NCBI GenBank assembly: GCA_964536415.1
Contig: CAZHXN010000022.1
Location: 1-52,514, forward strand
From: Trichothermofontia sp964536415
GTDB taxonomy: Bacteria; Cyanobacteriota; Cyanobacteriia; B231
Length of the DNA: 52,514 bases
Reading direction: 5' to 3'
The position numbers were made by a program, and so were the translations under genes. Below, piece after piece: positions 33,720 to 43,543 of this stretch (within the stretch, counting starts at the first letter, position 1; the number at the start of each line of letters is the position of its first letter). The notes under the pieces were generated by a model. The model saw only the letters and a program-made list of their open reading frames with translations. It was not told the DNA's origin and did no database searches.

Positions 33720-36700
33720 TTAATTACAGGGGAAGTTAATGGCCTTTCGTAGCACACACACATAGGGGTCAGTGGCCGATAGCTCCCGATAGAACTCATC
33801 CCGCGATCGCGTTAACTCCGCCATCCGTAGGGATACCGGCGTTGCGGGCGCATACTGCAACGCGACATCATACCCCCAGCGGCGGGTAGGTGCATTGTAG
33901 TATTTGAGGTTTTCATCCGAACTAGGGTTGCTACCGGGTTCCCAGCTATCCTGGTCGAACGGCCCGGTAGCATAGTTACTGAAACTCAGTTGCATGAGGG
34001 TACCGCTGATATACAGATTGCCCCAGGTTTCAAGGAAACGGGGGAAGTTGTGCATCCCCCCATAGGCATTATGGACACGGGAGGGGGTAATCCCACTAAT
34101 CAACATAGCGTTGACACGTTGGTTCGCCGCCGCAGATTGTAGGGGCTTGTTAGTAGAAAAAGTAATGAACGAGCGGTTGGTGTTGGTAGCAGGGCGCGGG
34201 CCATTGTCAGGCACCTCACGGCCAAATTCCTGGGGCGTACCGCCTAACTCTGTGCAGGTTTTCATGTTGTCTTGGGCCGGGGGGGGCATATCCACCGCGT
34301 CAGTCGTATTGTTATTGCCATTCATATCCCGCTTGCAATACATGGGGAAGCCGCGCCGGGAAATCTTGATGGGTGATGGTGATATGGGTGATGGTGATAT
34401 GGGGAATAGTGATGCCAGAGGTGATGTCGGATCAAGATCGCGCGAGAAGCGGCCATCCTCCCGCAGCCAGGGGATATTTGCCGTCACCCCATAGGAGAGC
34501 AGGCCACCGACAATAGTGGGGTCTCCATTATGTCGGGGGCTGTTGAGAGAACGGTAGGAACCCACACCCCGAATACCCTGGACAATCCAGCCATCGACGA
34601 AGGTGCGGGAAAGAATCGTGATGCCATCGGCGAGGATTTCGGTGGGTCGCCATTGGTCGTTGACGGCGGCGAAGGGCGGCGAGTTGAGGGTGGTACGGTT
34701 GTTATAGAACTGGGCGAACCCCCAGGCATCGAGGAGCAGTTGAGTAAATTCTTCGATCAAGGTATTCCCCGACTTATGGGCATTGAATTCGTTGTTGTCG
34801 GTCATGATGTAGACCGGATTGTCGGAGACGAAGGACAAGCCCCGCATTTGGAAATCCGTCGGCGGAGCCGGGATACGGCGCAGGTCAGCCCCGTTGCGCA
34901 GGCGGAAGCCGTGGGGACGCCGATCGGGGTCAGCAAAGAAGTCAACCGGCTTAATGCTAATGCCCTGACTGTAGGTGTTATTGCTCAAGTACAGGGGAGG
35001 ATCTTTCGGGTTTGTGCCAAAGGCGTCCATGCGGCAATTGGTCGTGAATAGTTCGGCTGTACCGCTAGGGGCATAAACCTGGTCACAGTCAGCAAAGGTG
35101 ACGTTCGTCGAGGGGGGGACACCCCGGGGCCGGGCGATCGCATCTTCCCGTCTGGCATCTTCCCGGAAGGCATAGACAATCCCCGTATTCGACAGCCAGC
35201 TTTGCGCGAGGGAGGCATTAAAGGGAGCGCCGCTGGTGGTTGTGCGCCGCAGGAGGTCAAGGTCAATATCCAGAACACGCACGCCCATCATTTCCCGGCC
35301 ATTGAACATCCCCTTATCCAGGAAAGCCAGATAGCGATTGGTGTTCGTCCCCGTTGCGGTGTAGGCATCTACAATAGGGTTGATCCGCCCAGTAGCCGTG
35401 GTGGTATTGGGCAGGAGCCAATTCGCCGGGAGCCGCGGCGAGAGGGCAATTTCGGCTGGGTCAACGGCTTGATAAATGTAGCCACCATTGGTGCTGTTGC
35501 CATTAATCGCCGCATGTTGGATATAGCTCGACTCAATGTAGGGTTCAGTGGCGGGTTGGGCATCATTGGCCCCTAAACCATCATGATCATGGTCCAACCC
35601 CTGCAATGGGAAAAGATAATACAGGGCCGGATAGCGCGGGGGGTTAGAAGCCCCACAATAAATAAACGCCCAACCCAATTGACCCGCCTCTTGGTTCAGA
35701 TTGGGCGCGAAGGGATCATCAACGGTAATCGTGGTGTTCCCCCCCAACGTCGCCGGATCACAGGCGAGTTTAATTTGAGTATGCTGCGGGAAATTACCCC
35801 AGTTAGTCCCTGGTACAGTAAAAACCCCGGACGCAGGGTCGTAAGCACCACTGATATTGCCTGTGATCGAGCCAGTGGTATTAAATCCCAAGCGACGATC
35901 GCGAATAACCGCCAAACCGACAATCGATTGCTTCAAGCCATTAATAATCTTTGTATAGGTGGCCGCTTGCGTCGCATTCCCATAAGTTTTCATAATTTCA
36001 AGGGCATCAATCCAATCCTCCAGTTTGAACTTGCTGAAGTAATTACCGAAGTAATCAGGGTGACTGGGATTGAGGAAATTAGTCGTTAATGGGCAGCCCG
36101 GATCACCCGCCAGGAAAAAGGAATCCGTCGGATCGTCGTTGGGTTTTGGCCACTGGGTGTTGCCCGTATCGCTATCTTTGCAGATAATGACGGTGCCATC
36201 GCTGGGCTTCTTCCCTATGATCGAGCCATAACCCGCACTGCCCCCAGAAGGCGTAAAGTTGAGGAGCTTCTGTTTAATATCGGAGTTAAAGCTGCTCGTC
36301 CATTCCCCACCGGAAATATTACCAGCAGCCGTAAAGATATCCTGCTCGATCCGCAGATTGTGGGCCAACATCTGAATCGTGCAAGCTGCCGTATGGAGCG
36401 TCGTTTTGTCGGCAGGGCTGAGGTCGTTGTAGTTAATATTGGTCTCACCCTGAAGCCCATTCAGCCGGTTCATGATCTGGCGCAGGTTCGAGAAATTCCC
36501 CCACATGGTCAGGAGCGGGAAGGGGTGTGTTACTGGCAGGTTAGGCACCGCCGCCGTCGCCGGTGAAGCATAGGAATCCTGCTGCGGTGGGAAAGCACCA
36601 TAGCGATCGCCCGCCATATAGCCCAGGTTGGTCAGCGCCTTATTCAACGGACTGCTAGGATTGTCGATCGCCGTGCGGAAGCCCGCCTCCGTACCATCCG

Positions 36701-38816
36701 GCCCTGGGGGGTTAAACTCCCAACCATTTGTACCCTTCCCGTTCAAAAAGCCCGTATACACATTGGGAACCCCTGTACTGGTGGTAGCCGCCATAAAGGT
36801 ATTATCGGGGAATTGGGGACGTGTAAACCTGGTGCTGTCGGTAATGGTTTGTTGCGTACCTGGATGAGCAGTCAGGGCCACACAGGCAATCGGGAACTGG
36901 GGGGTATTGCTAGCCGTGTGGTACACCGCCATTGCCTGGACTGCTGCCAAGTTATCCCGCAGGGTGCGCCACTGGCGTTGCTCATGCTCACGGCCCGCCA
37001 GGGAGCTACCCGTGGCCGCATTGGCGGGGGGGGGATTCAGGGGATCGGCATTGGGATCATTCGCATTGGCAGCTGACTGCCAGCCATGCATATTCCCCAA
37101 CTCCAGCCGTTCACCCACCACAATCCGCAGGCCCTCATTCATGGCCCGCCGTTCCCAGTAGCCATCCAACCCTACCTTCGCCGGATCCCCCGGTTGCCCC
37201 GTCACCGGATCGGGATCGGGCTGGTCCCGAATTAAGTCCGGATCAGTCGCAATACTGCCCTGTTCCTGCGTGAAGGCTTCGGCCTGACATTCACCCCCCA
37301 CCTGGACCGATCGACTGTAGCTGGGTTTCGGTCCATAGCGGTTATCCGCCCGATAGAGATCGTCCACATAGGGTGGGCAGATAGTCTTGTTCACAACCAC
37401 CCGCTGTCTCTGCGATAGAAGATTTGTTGACCAGTTGGTAGCAATCTTACTGGCATAGTCGGCAACACCCCGCGGCAGAGTTTTATCACGAGTGACTATT
37501 TCCACCGGATTTGCCGCTAGGACGATCGGGTCAATGTCCGTTTCGTCCACCGCATCATTGGCCTCTGTGACCACAACATAGCCATTATTAGCAGCATTAA
37601 CCGGATCGACCGGCGACCCCGGATGCAGGTGAATCGTCACTGCTGTGTTGGTATTCCAGTTGTTATCCCGCATTGAGCCAATGGCAAACAACCCCCCAGA
37701 GGCTATTTCCGAGTTCTCCACCGGCATATAGTAGCAGGAACGGGGAGAACTGATCAGGTACGAGGTAAAACCATTATTGGAGGTGATGAAGGTACTCCCC
37801 GCGGAGTAGGTGCGGCCATTCCAGTTAAAATTCGGGCCAGGGAAAATTTCCAGGTCGTAGCGGAACCAGGCCCCGTAGGTATTCCCTGGTCTGATTTCCC
37901 GATCCTGTTGATATTGCAACGTCGCGATCGCCGGATTCACCCGACTTGCACTGGTGCTAGTGTTCGTTAGATCTGACGGCACCGCGATCGCCATCACCTG
38001 AAAGGCCCGCTTACTGTTCCCCGTCGAGCCAACGTTAAACCAACCATCTGAGGGCAGAATATCGCCACCACTGCCACCAGCACTTGCCCCGCAGGCCGGA
38101 GCCGCCGCGATCGGACCATTCCGCACAATCAAATTATTGGGCTTAGCAATACCTGCCGGCGTATTGCTCGTCTCATCCGCATAAACACTGCTTACCAACG
38201 TCGTCCCATTGCGACGAGCCACATTAAAGAAAATACCGTAGACGATCGTGCTATTGGTCGCCGGATCATTAAACCGCCACAGCGGCACCCGGTGAGCCGC
38301 TGTGGCGGAGTTACTCCCGATCGTGCCATCCTGATTAAAATCCAGGTTAATTTGCTGCTCCGTTACCCACTCTTCATCCGGCAGCTTGTAGAGATCCTGG
38401 TCAGCTATAGCCGTCCCCCCCTGACCATTATTCAGGAGAATTCCCGCAATTTGATCGTCCCGAATCCGCCCTGCTGGTAACCGCGCATCCTTGGTGAACA
38501 TATACTCCAGTTTGGCCTTGGCCCGTTCGATCGCGGGGGTTGCAGCATTGGCGATCGCGGCCTGTTGTCGTTGGCCCGCCACTTGGGTCGTGCGATTGTA
38601 GGACCGGAAGATCATCGCCCCCATCACCATTACCGTCGCCAACAGCACAAAGATCATCGTCGGTAACACAAAACCACTGCTCGTGGCCACCGGCGATCGG
38701 GAAGGCGCAGTAGAAGCACGATAGTGAATTAGCCAAAACCGTAGCAGCCAGTGTTGCTGCCGGATTTCCTGTGGTTGGGCGGGGGATAGGGATTTCCTGG
38801 AGTTGCGGTTCGACAT
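33720..38816 (-). CDS. hpsA: Giant hormogonium polysaccharide protein HpsA
   Basis: A 1698-residue secreted or pilus-associated protein of the HpsA family, known from the hps locus of filamentous cyanobacteria where it affects gliding and polysaccharide. Near the N-terminus (residues 47-70) is a pilin-like segment, SG48-FVLPTMIFVLLATVMVMG, then a helix ending in ERAKAKLEYMFTKD. Mature position 5 is threonine, not glutamate, as in PilX and GspK. The rest is a long Asn/Thr/Gly/Pro-rich domain with scattered cysteines. ATG 38816 (MSNRNSRK) is chosen over a longer reading because the 24 extra residues have no family features. A short tandem DNA repeat near 34368-34402 encodes an FPISPSPISPSPIK stretch. 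Confidence 0.88.
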   Translation of the reverse strand: MSNRNSRKSLSPAQPQEIRQQHWLLRFWLIHYRASTAPSRSPVATSSGFVLPTMIFVLLATVMVMGAMIFRSYNRTTQVAGQRQQAAIANAATPAIERAKAKLEYMFTKDARLPAGRIRDDQIAGILLNNGQGGTAIADQDLYKLPDEEWVTEQQINLDFNQDGTIGSNSATAAHRVPLWRFNDPATNSTIVYGIFFNVARRNGTTLVSSVYADETSNTPAGIAKPNNLIVRNGPIAAAPACGASAGGSGGDILPSDGWFNVGSTGNSKRAFQVMAIAVPSDLTNTSTSASRVNPAIATLQYQQDREIRPGNTYGAWFRYDLEIFPGPNFNWNGRTYSAGSTFITSNNGFTSYLISSPRSCYYMPVENSEIASGGLFAIGSMRDNNWNTNTAVTIHLHPGSPVDPVNAANNGYVVVTEANDAVDETDIDPIVLAANPVEIVTRDKTLPRGVADYASKIATNWSTNLLSQRQRVVVNKTICPPYVDDLYRADNRYGPKPSYSRSVQVGGECQAEAFTQEQGSIATDPDLIRDQPDPDPVTGQPGDPAKVGLDGYWERRAMNEGLRIVVGERLELGNMHGWQSAANANDPNADPLNPPPANAATGSSLAGREHEQRQWRTLRDNLAAVQAMAVYHTASNTPQFPIACVALTAHPGTQQTITDSTRFTRPQFPDNTFMAATTSTGVPNVYTGFLNGKGTNGWEFNPPGPDGTEAGFRTAIDNPSSPLNKALTNLGYMAGDRYGAFPPQQDSYASPATAAVPNLPVTHPFPLLTMWGNFSNLRQIMNRLNGLQGETNINYNDLSPADKTTLHTAACTIQMLAHNLRIEQDIFTAAGNISGGEWTSSFNSDIKQKLLNFTPSGGSAGYGSIIGKKPSDGTVIICKDSDTGNTQWPKPNDDPTDSFFLAGDPGCPLTTNFLNPSHPDYFGNYFSKFKLEDWIDALEIMKTYGNATQAATYTKIINGLKQSIVGLAVIRDRRLGFNTTGSITGNISGAYDPASGVFTVPGTNWGNFPQHTQIKLACDPATLGGNTTITVDDPFAPNLNQEAGQLGWAFIYCGASNPPRYPALYYLFPLQGLDHDHDGLGANDAQPATEPYIESSYIQHAAINGNSTNGGYIYQAVDPAEIALSPRLPANWLLPNTTTATGRINPIVDAYTATGTNTNRYLAFLDKGMFNGREMMGVRVLDIDLDLLRRTTTSGAPFNASLAQSWLSNTGIVYAFREDARREDAIARPRGVPPSTNVTFADCDQVYAPSGTAELFTTNCRMDAFGTNPKDPPLYLSNNTYSQGISIKPVDFFADPDRRPHGFRLRNGADLRRIPAPPTDFQMRGLSFVSDNPVYIMTDNNEFNAHKSGNTLIEEFTQLLLDAWGFAQFYNNRTTLNSPPFAAVNDQWRPTEILADGITILSRTFVDGWIVQGIRGVGSYRSLNSPRHNGDPTIVGGLLSYGVTANIPWLREDGRFSRDLDPTSPLASLFPISPSPISPSPIKISRRGFPMYCKRDMNGNNNTTDAVDMPPPAQDNMKTCTELGGTPQEFGREVPDNGPRPATNTNRSFITFSTNKPLQSAAANQRVNAMLISGITPSRVHNAYGGMHNFPRFLETWGNLYISGTLMQLSFSNYATGPFDQDSWEPGSNPSSDENLKYYNAPTRRWGYDVALQYAPATPVSLRMAELTRSRDEFYRELSATDPYVCVLRKAINFPCN
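34368..34402 (+). repeat. 15-bp tandem repeat within hpsA
   Basis: ATGGGTGATGGTGAT-type units occur about 2.3 times in frame, coding ISPSP on the minus strand. Unit number is likely to vary between strains. Confidence 0.6.
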
Positions 38817-39489
38817 AATACGATCTTTCCGGATGCTAGCAGTAATGATGGTAATTAACTGAAAATCAAGCTCAATGGGTACTCCCACCTGAATCGGTGC
38901 CTCGGCAGAAGTTCACCAGATTTTCACAAAAGGTGACTCGAAAAAGCCCATCACAGGGGCACCACCCTAGTGGTAGCATTTGCCTTCTGGGAGCTTCACC
39001 CGTAGGAATACGACATTGCCATCGTTAAAATGCAAACCCCTTCCGTAGGTTAACGGAAAATTTTGCGAAACGACTCTCCCTAAAGGTAAATACATCAATA
39101 AGATCTGGCTTTCCTTCATCGCCCACCTCCCAAAATAATGAAATTTTGATGAAGAAAGCATCAGTCAGTAGGTAGAGGATACCCCCAATGGCTTATTAAG
39201 CGATCGTGCCCAGCCAAAAAAACAGAGCGCTTCACCCATCCCAATCACACCGGGTTGCAGGCTAGTGTCGTAACTTTACTGCGGTTCTTTCATCGGTCAT
39301 TTCCCTCATCCCTCGTAGTGCTAATTACCTACAATACCGAACAGGGCAGGTCCCCACTTTCCCTTGCGGATTCTTACAGCGGTTTCCTGCCCAGACTCTA
39401 TATTCAAGGTATTTAAGTTGAAGCGTACCCCTTGCGGCGATCGCATAACCGTGATTTAAATCAATGCCGCTTAGCTTCCCGTTGAACAA
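38817..39489. other. Intergenic region upstream of hpsA
   Basis: About 670 bp that must hold the hpsA promoter. A minus-strand open frame at 38967-39161 has no recognised features. At 39450-39464 the sequence GTGATTTAAATCAAT repeats the 3' end of rpmB (39495-39509), a partial duplication. Confidence 0.45.
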
Positions 39490-39726
39490 TCAACAGTGAT
39501 TTAAATCAATCCCCGATTCCTTCGCAAAGGCAGTGATCCCCTTTTGGTTGAGGGTTTTAATCGCCTTCGTAGAAATCCGGAGCTTCACCCAGCGCTTCCC
39601 TTCCGGCCACCAGACCCGCTTCCACTGCAAATTGACTTCCTGAAGCTTCTTGGTGCGTCGGTGGGAGTGGGAAACGGCATAAGCATTATTGGCCTTTTTC
39701 CCGGTCAGTTGGCATTGGCGTCCCAT
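39490..39726 (-). CDS. rpmB: 50S ribosomal protein L28
   Basis: A 78-residue ribosomal protein L28. The opening MGRQCQLTGKKANNAYAVSHS and the middle WKRVWWPEGKRWVKLRIS are diagnostic. Start ATG is at 39726. It stands alone. Confidence 0.97.
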   Translation of the reverse strand: MGRQCQLTGKKANNAYAVSHSHRRTKKLQEVNLQWKRVWWPEGKRWVKLRISTKAIKTLNQKGITAFAKESGIDLNHC

Positions 39727-39796
39727 GAGTCCGATCCTAATCTCGTATTGACTGCAAAACTAACATTTTACAGCAGATGAGAGTGCTTGCGCAGCC

Positions 39797-40615
39797 CTAC
39801 CCCCTGACCACCGCTGCTACGGCAGTGGCCAGATAATCCCCCAAGGATTGCAGGGCAAACTGGGGCAGGGCCAACATCCGCCGCCAACGCCACGGTTCCT
39901 GGTACAGGCGATAGAGCCATTCCAAATGATAGCGACGGAACCACAAGGGTGCGCGCACCTTCACCCCCGCCCAGATATCAAAGCTCCCCCCCACGCCAAT
40001 CCAGATCGCATCCGGACACAGCGATCGCTGTTGGGCAATCCAGACCTCCTGGCGCGGTACCCCCAAACCCACCAGAATCACGCGGGGTTGCAGGTCGGCC
40101 AGTTGTTGGTGAAAGGTTGCCTGTTCGGCGGCAGAAAGATAGCCATGTTGGGTCAGGGCGATCGTCAGCCCCGGCACGCGACGTTCCCAGTAGGCGGCTG
40201 CCGCCGCTGTTGTCCCCGGTTTCCCGCCATAGAATACGATCGGATAAGCACTGTGGCCATCCCGGCGAGCTGGCGTCTCGCGTTGCCAGTGGCCCACCTG
40301 CCGGAGGAAATCCGCTGCTAACTCAATCCCAGGGGTGCGCTGTATCCATTGCCCGCGCAGGCGCAAATGGAAAACCACCCCGGCCCCATCGGGCACCACC
40401 AGCTCCGCCCGACGAATAATGGCAGCCAGTTGGGGATCTTGGGTCGCCTGCATCGTCATCTCAGCATTGAGCGTGACCACATGCGCCCCTTGGCCCGCCT
40501 TGAGACAGGCCCCCAGCCATTGCCCATAGTCAGCCGCAAGATGGACCGGCAAGCCGAGCACAGAGGCAACCGCCAGCGGCTCAGGGGGAATAGCAACAGC
40601 GGTAAAACTGGACAT
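39797..40615 (-). CDS. WecG/TagA/CpsF family glycosyltransferase
   Basis: A 272-residue GT26-type enzyme that transfers a sugar (often N-acetylmannosaminuronate or N-acetylmannosamine) to a lipid-linked acceptor for surface polysaccharides. Features: TLNAEMTMQA, the VPDGAGVVFHLR acid motif, and VGLGVPRQEVWIAQQ near the middle, with a VGGSFDIWAG segment after it. ATG 40615 (MSSFTAVA) is preferred over upstream starts that add non-homologous residues. It is near the hps genes; hps loci elsewhere also carry glycosyltransferases. Confidence 0.9.
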   Translation of the reverse strand: MSSFTAVAIPPEPLAVASVLGLPVHLAADYGQWLGACLKAGQGAHVVTLNAEMTMQATQDPQLAAIIRRAELVVPDGAGVVFHLRLRGQWIQRTPGIELAADFLRQVGHWQRETPARRDGHSAYPIVFYGGKPGTTAAAAAYWERRVPGLTIALTQHGYLSAAEQATFHQQLADLQPRVILVGLGVPRQEVWIAQQRSLCPDAIWIGVGGSFDIWAGVKVRAPLWFRRYHLEWLYRLYQEPWRWRRMLALPQFALQSLGDYLATAVAAVVRG

Positions 40616-41136
40616 AGAACCTGAGGGAGATAAATACCTTAAATAAAGGATAAAAAACGTAACCTTTTGTCTGGGCGTCTCCCATAATAGAGGAAGGACT
40701 GGGTTCTGAACAGGGGGAGTCCCGATCGCCCGACAGCCGCTGCTATCCTTCGGACTTCCTAGCACTGCTTGGGGCATTCATGATCTCGCCATTACCTTAA
40801 CGTTGGCCTAGACCTATCCCTGCTCCCTCTGCAGGCGCATACTTTGATCCGGAATATTTACGGAAGGTTTGCAGGATATTGACGGATGAACCTTGGGTAT
40901 AATTCCAGCGCTCGCTCGTGCAGTTCTGGCGTAGGCTCACTGAGGTACGATCGTGATCTGCCGATCCTTCCTGGGAGACACCCTCGTAGCCCAGAAAGTA
41001 AATTCTGAACAGTTTGTAGGGCGGGCATTAGCCGACAACAACTAAAGTCGTTACTACCAACGTTGCAACATTTAGGTTTACTGTACCAGAACAGATTATT
41101 TTCAGGGCATTTTGGGGATGTATAGGAAATTTGACT
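40616..41136. other. Intergenic region with inverted copy of the dispersed repeat
   Basis: About 520 bp between divergent genes. Its right part contains the inverted relative of the 7846-7934 repeat (41034-41089), close to the start of the EAL gene. No other gene is supported. Confidence 0.5.
41034..41089 (-). repeat. Interspersed repeat, inverted diverged copy
   Basis: On the minus strand this reads CTGGTACAGTAAACCTAAAT, GTTGCAACGTTGGTAGTAAC, GACTTTAGTTG, closely following the plan of the copy at 7846-7934 but with a single unit in place of two. It lies just upstream of the EAL gene. Confidence 0.6.
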
Positions 41137-41913
41137 ATGGTCAGGCATACACAGTCTCTAACTCCTGATTGTCAGGGGTGTGGTCATCAGCTTGATTTAG
41201 GTTTTGACTTCAGCATGGCCTTCCAGCCGATTGTGGATGTGCAGACCAGGAAAATTTTTGCCTATGAGGCGTTAGTCCGGGGGACGGCCAACGAACCGGC
41301 GAGTTCCATCCTGGCCCAAATCAATGAGGAGAACCGCTATCGCTTTGATCAAGCCTGTCGGGTGAAGGCGATTCAACTGGCGGCCCAGTTGGGGATGGAT
41401 ACCTATCTATCGATCAATTTTCTGCCCAATGCCGTGTATCAAGCCGAAACCTGTATTCGCACTACGCTTCAGGCATCTCAGGAATATGGCTTTCCGGCCA
41501 ATCACATCATTTTTGAGGTCACAGAGGGCGAAAAGGTTAACGATCGTGAACACCTCAATTGCATTTTTGCCGCCTATAAAAAGCTAGGCTTTAAGACTGC
41601 GATCGATGATTTTGGTGCAGGCTATTCGGGTCTGAATTTACTGGCCGAATTTCAGCCAGATATTATCAAGCTAGATATGGCGATTATTCGCAATATTGAT
41701 GAAGATCAGGTGCGACGAGCGATCGTCATTGGAATTATGCACGTTTGCCGAGAAATTGCCTGTGATGTCATCGCCGAGGGCGTTGAGAGTCAGGCCGAAT
41801 TACAGACCCTACGGGCAATGGGGATTCACCTTTTCCAAGGCTTCTATTTCGCCAAGCCTGCCTTTGAATCCCTGGTCACGGTTCCCCCTCACCTGCTAGA
41901 ACTAGAGGCATAA
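41137..41913 (+). CDS. EAL-domain protein (probable c-di-GMP phosphodiesterase)
   Basis: A 258-residue stand-alone EAL domain. The catalytic set looks complete: EALVRG (EAL at 44-46), SINFLPN, the glutamate in FEVTEGEK, IDDFGAGYSG, IIKLD, AEGVES and FQGFYFAKP. It should hydrolyse c-di-GMP to pGpG. The only addition is a short cysteine-containing N-terminus (CQGCGHQ at 12-18) that could bind metal or sense redox. ATG 41137 is chosen over a TTG 6 bp upstream. Confidence 0.92.
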   Translation: MVRHTQSLTPDCQGCGHQLDLGFDFSMAFQPIVDVQTRKIFAYEALVRGTANEPASSILAQINEENRYRFDQACRVKAIQLAAQLGMDTYLSINFLPNAVYQAETCIRTTLQASQEYGFPANHIIFEVTEGEKVNDREHLNCIFAAYKKLGFKTAIDDFGAGYSGLNLLAEFQPDIIKLDMAIIRNIDEDQVRRAIVIGIMHVCREIACDVIAEGVESQAELQTLRAMGIHLFQGFYFAKPAFESLVTVPPHLLELEA

Positions 41914-42025
41914 GGTACCCGATAGCAGATGCATAGCTGCACAACACCGCCATAGCTGAGATTTCAGCATAACTGGGATTAGTGGGCATTGATATAGCAG
42001 TGAGCATTGATACAGCATTGATAGT

Positions 42026-42952
42026 ATGACGATGACAGCGCGCGAAACTTCTTTCTCTGGAGGCGTTGGTCTGGCTCCCCCACCCCTCAGTTACCAACGG
42101 GATTGGCTCTGGCGCGGTTGGCGAGTCCGGTATACGTTTCTGCGTCCAGCCAGACCGACGGCGAATGCGGTACCGGTCCTGTTTTTACATGGCTTTGGTG
42201 CGGCGATCGGTCAGTGGCGCTTTAACCTGCCCGCGATCGCCCAAACCCATCCGGTCTATGCTCTGGATTTTTTGGGATTTGGGGCTTCCAGCAAAGCTGC
42301 AACTGTCTATGGTGTCGATCTGTGGGCGACGCAGGTCTATGAATTTTGGCGAACCTGGATCGGCCAGCCCGTATTCCTGGTGGGGCATTCCCTCGGTGCC
42401 CTGGTGGCGGTGGCAACGGCGGTTACCCAGCCGGAAATGGTGCGATCGCTGGTCCTCTTTACCCTGCCGGCGGCCCGTCAGGAGGCCTTGCCCCCCTGGG
42501 CAGTCCCGCTGGTGGGGGCGATCGAAGCGATATTTGCCTCACCGGTGTTGCTCAAACCCCTCTTCCAGATGATCCGTCGTCCTAGTTTTATCCGGTCTGG
42601 CCTCCAGATGGCCTACCATGACCCCAGTCGCGTGGATGCCACCGTGTTGGACGTTTATACAACTCCCCCACGCGATCGCGGGGCTGCCCGGGCATTTTGT
42701 TGGCTCGTTCGTTCCAGCACGCAATCCGACTATAGTCCTCGTTTGCAAACCCTGTTGCCCCAACTCAGCCGCCCTACCTTGCTGTTATGGGGAGAGCACG
42801 ATCGGGTGGTGCCCCTGAAGTTAGCCCGTCAGTGGTTGCCCCTGTCTCCCCAGTTAACCCTACAAACCTTTGGGGCGGCGGGGCATTGTTTATATAACGA
42901 ATGTCCCGATGCCGTGAATCAAGCCCTCATCGACTGGTTCGCACAGGCGTAA
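42026..42952 (+). CDS. Alpha/beta-fold hydrolase
   Basis: A 308-residue alpha/beta hydrolase. The oxyanion segment is LHGFGAAIGQWR, the nucleophile elbow GHSLG with S122, the acid probably in WGEHDRVVP, and the histidine in GAAGHCLYNE. It resembles the cyanobacterial and plastid hydrolases of the chlorophyll/pheophytin-associated type, but substrate cannot be assigned. Start ATG 42026 (MTMTARE). Confidence 0.85.
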   Translation: MTMTARETSFSGGVGLAPPPLSYQRDWLWRGWRVRYTFLRPARPTANAVPVLFLHGFGAAIGQWRFNLPAIAQTHPVYALDFLGFGASSKAATVYGVDLWATQVYEFWRTWIGQPVFLVGHSLGALVAVATAVTQPEMVRSLVLFTLPAARQEALPPWAVPLVGAIEAIFASPVLLKPLFQMIRRPSFIRSGLQMAYHDPSRVDATVLDVYTTPPRDRGAARAFCWLVRSSTQSDYSPRLQTLLPQLSRPTLLLWGEHDRVVPLKLARQWLPLSPQLTLQTFGAAGHCLYNECPDAVNQALIDWFAQA

Positions 42953-43076
42953 GCAGGAAAAGATTCCTAAGTTAAGCAGCGTTCGGCACCAGCTTTTCCT
43001 TGAGTGTCATGATGTTTTATTTATTGAAAGATAGACCTGAGCCAACTGATAGGATTTCAAATCACTCCTAAAAGTG

Positions 43077-43391
43077 CTAAAAAGGCAAGATCGATCGCAG
43101 AGCCTGCCGTAGTTGGAGTAGGAAGATAATATGTCGGGCTTCCGAGGGGAGACTGAGTTCGGGATGGGGATTTTCCTGCTGTTGGGCCTCGAATTCGGCA
43201 TAATCGGCAGCACTCATCGGTTCTCCAGTAAGCGGCGATCGCACGTCGGTAATAATTTCCGTGCGTAGGACTTCCTCTGGCACGTCTTCCGGCGGTGGTA
43301 ACGTTAACGGTGCGATCGCAGGCGCGATCGTCGGTAGATTCAGCAGGCAACAACCGTAGCCAGGGATCAGTAAGGAAGCGATCGGGAACAT
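43077..43391 (-). CDS. Small conserved-looking cyanobacterial protein
   Basis: A 104-residue protein with a short hydrophobic start and a central PPEDVPEEVLRTEIITDVRS, then PLTGEPMSAADYAEFEAQ, then LLQLRQALRSILPF at the end. I have the impression that this pattern recurs in cyanobacterial hypothetical proteins, but I know no function. Start ATG is at 43391. A signal peptide or membrane anchor is possible. Confidence 0.65.
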   Translation of the reverse strand: MFPIASLLIPGYGCCLLNLPTIAPAIAPLTLPPPEDVPEEVLRTEIITDVRSPLTGEPMSAADYAEFEAQQQENPHPELSLPSEARHIIFLLQLRQALRSILPF

Positions 43392-43467
43392 GGACTACAC
43401 AGCAATTGAGGACAATTTATGAAGCCATCTATATTTCAAGACCAAGACACCAAGGCACGCCGAATTG

Positions 43468-43508
43468 TCAACTCCCTCTCCTGTTCTGGGAGCGGGATTT
43501 AGGGTGAG
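43468..43508 (+). repeat. Dispersed CTCTCC/GGGAGCGGGATTTAGGG element, copy 2
   Basis: Resembles the element at 31118-31160: CTCCCTCTCCTGTTCTGGGAG then CGGGATTTAGGGTGAGAG. It lies between the hypothetical gene and the kinase gene. Confidence 0.5.
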
Positions 43509-43543
43509 AGTCATACAAATCAGATCGACTCTGTAGATCTTAC

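Noticed and set aside
38967..39161. 64-codon minus-strand frame upstream of hpsA
   Set aside because: Not recognised, no clear ribosome site; could be a fragment but not supportable.
40858..41148. 96-codon minus-strand frame upstream of the EAL gene
   Set aside because: It crosses the dispersed repeat and has no family features.
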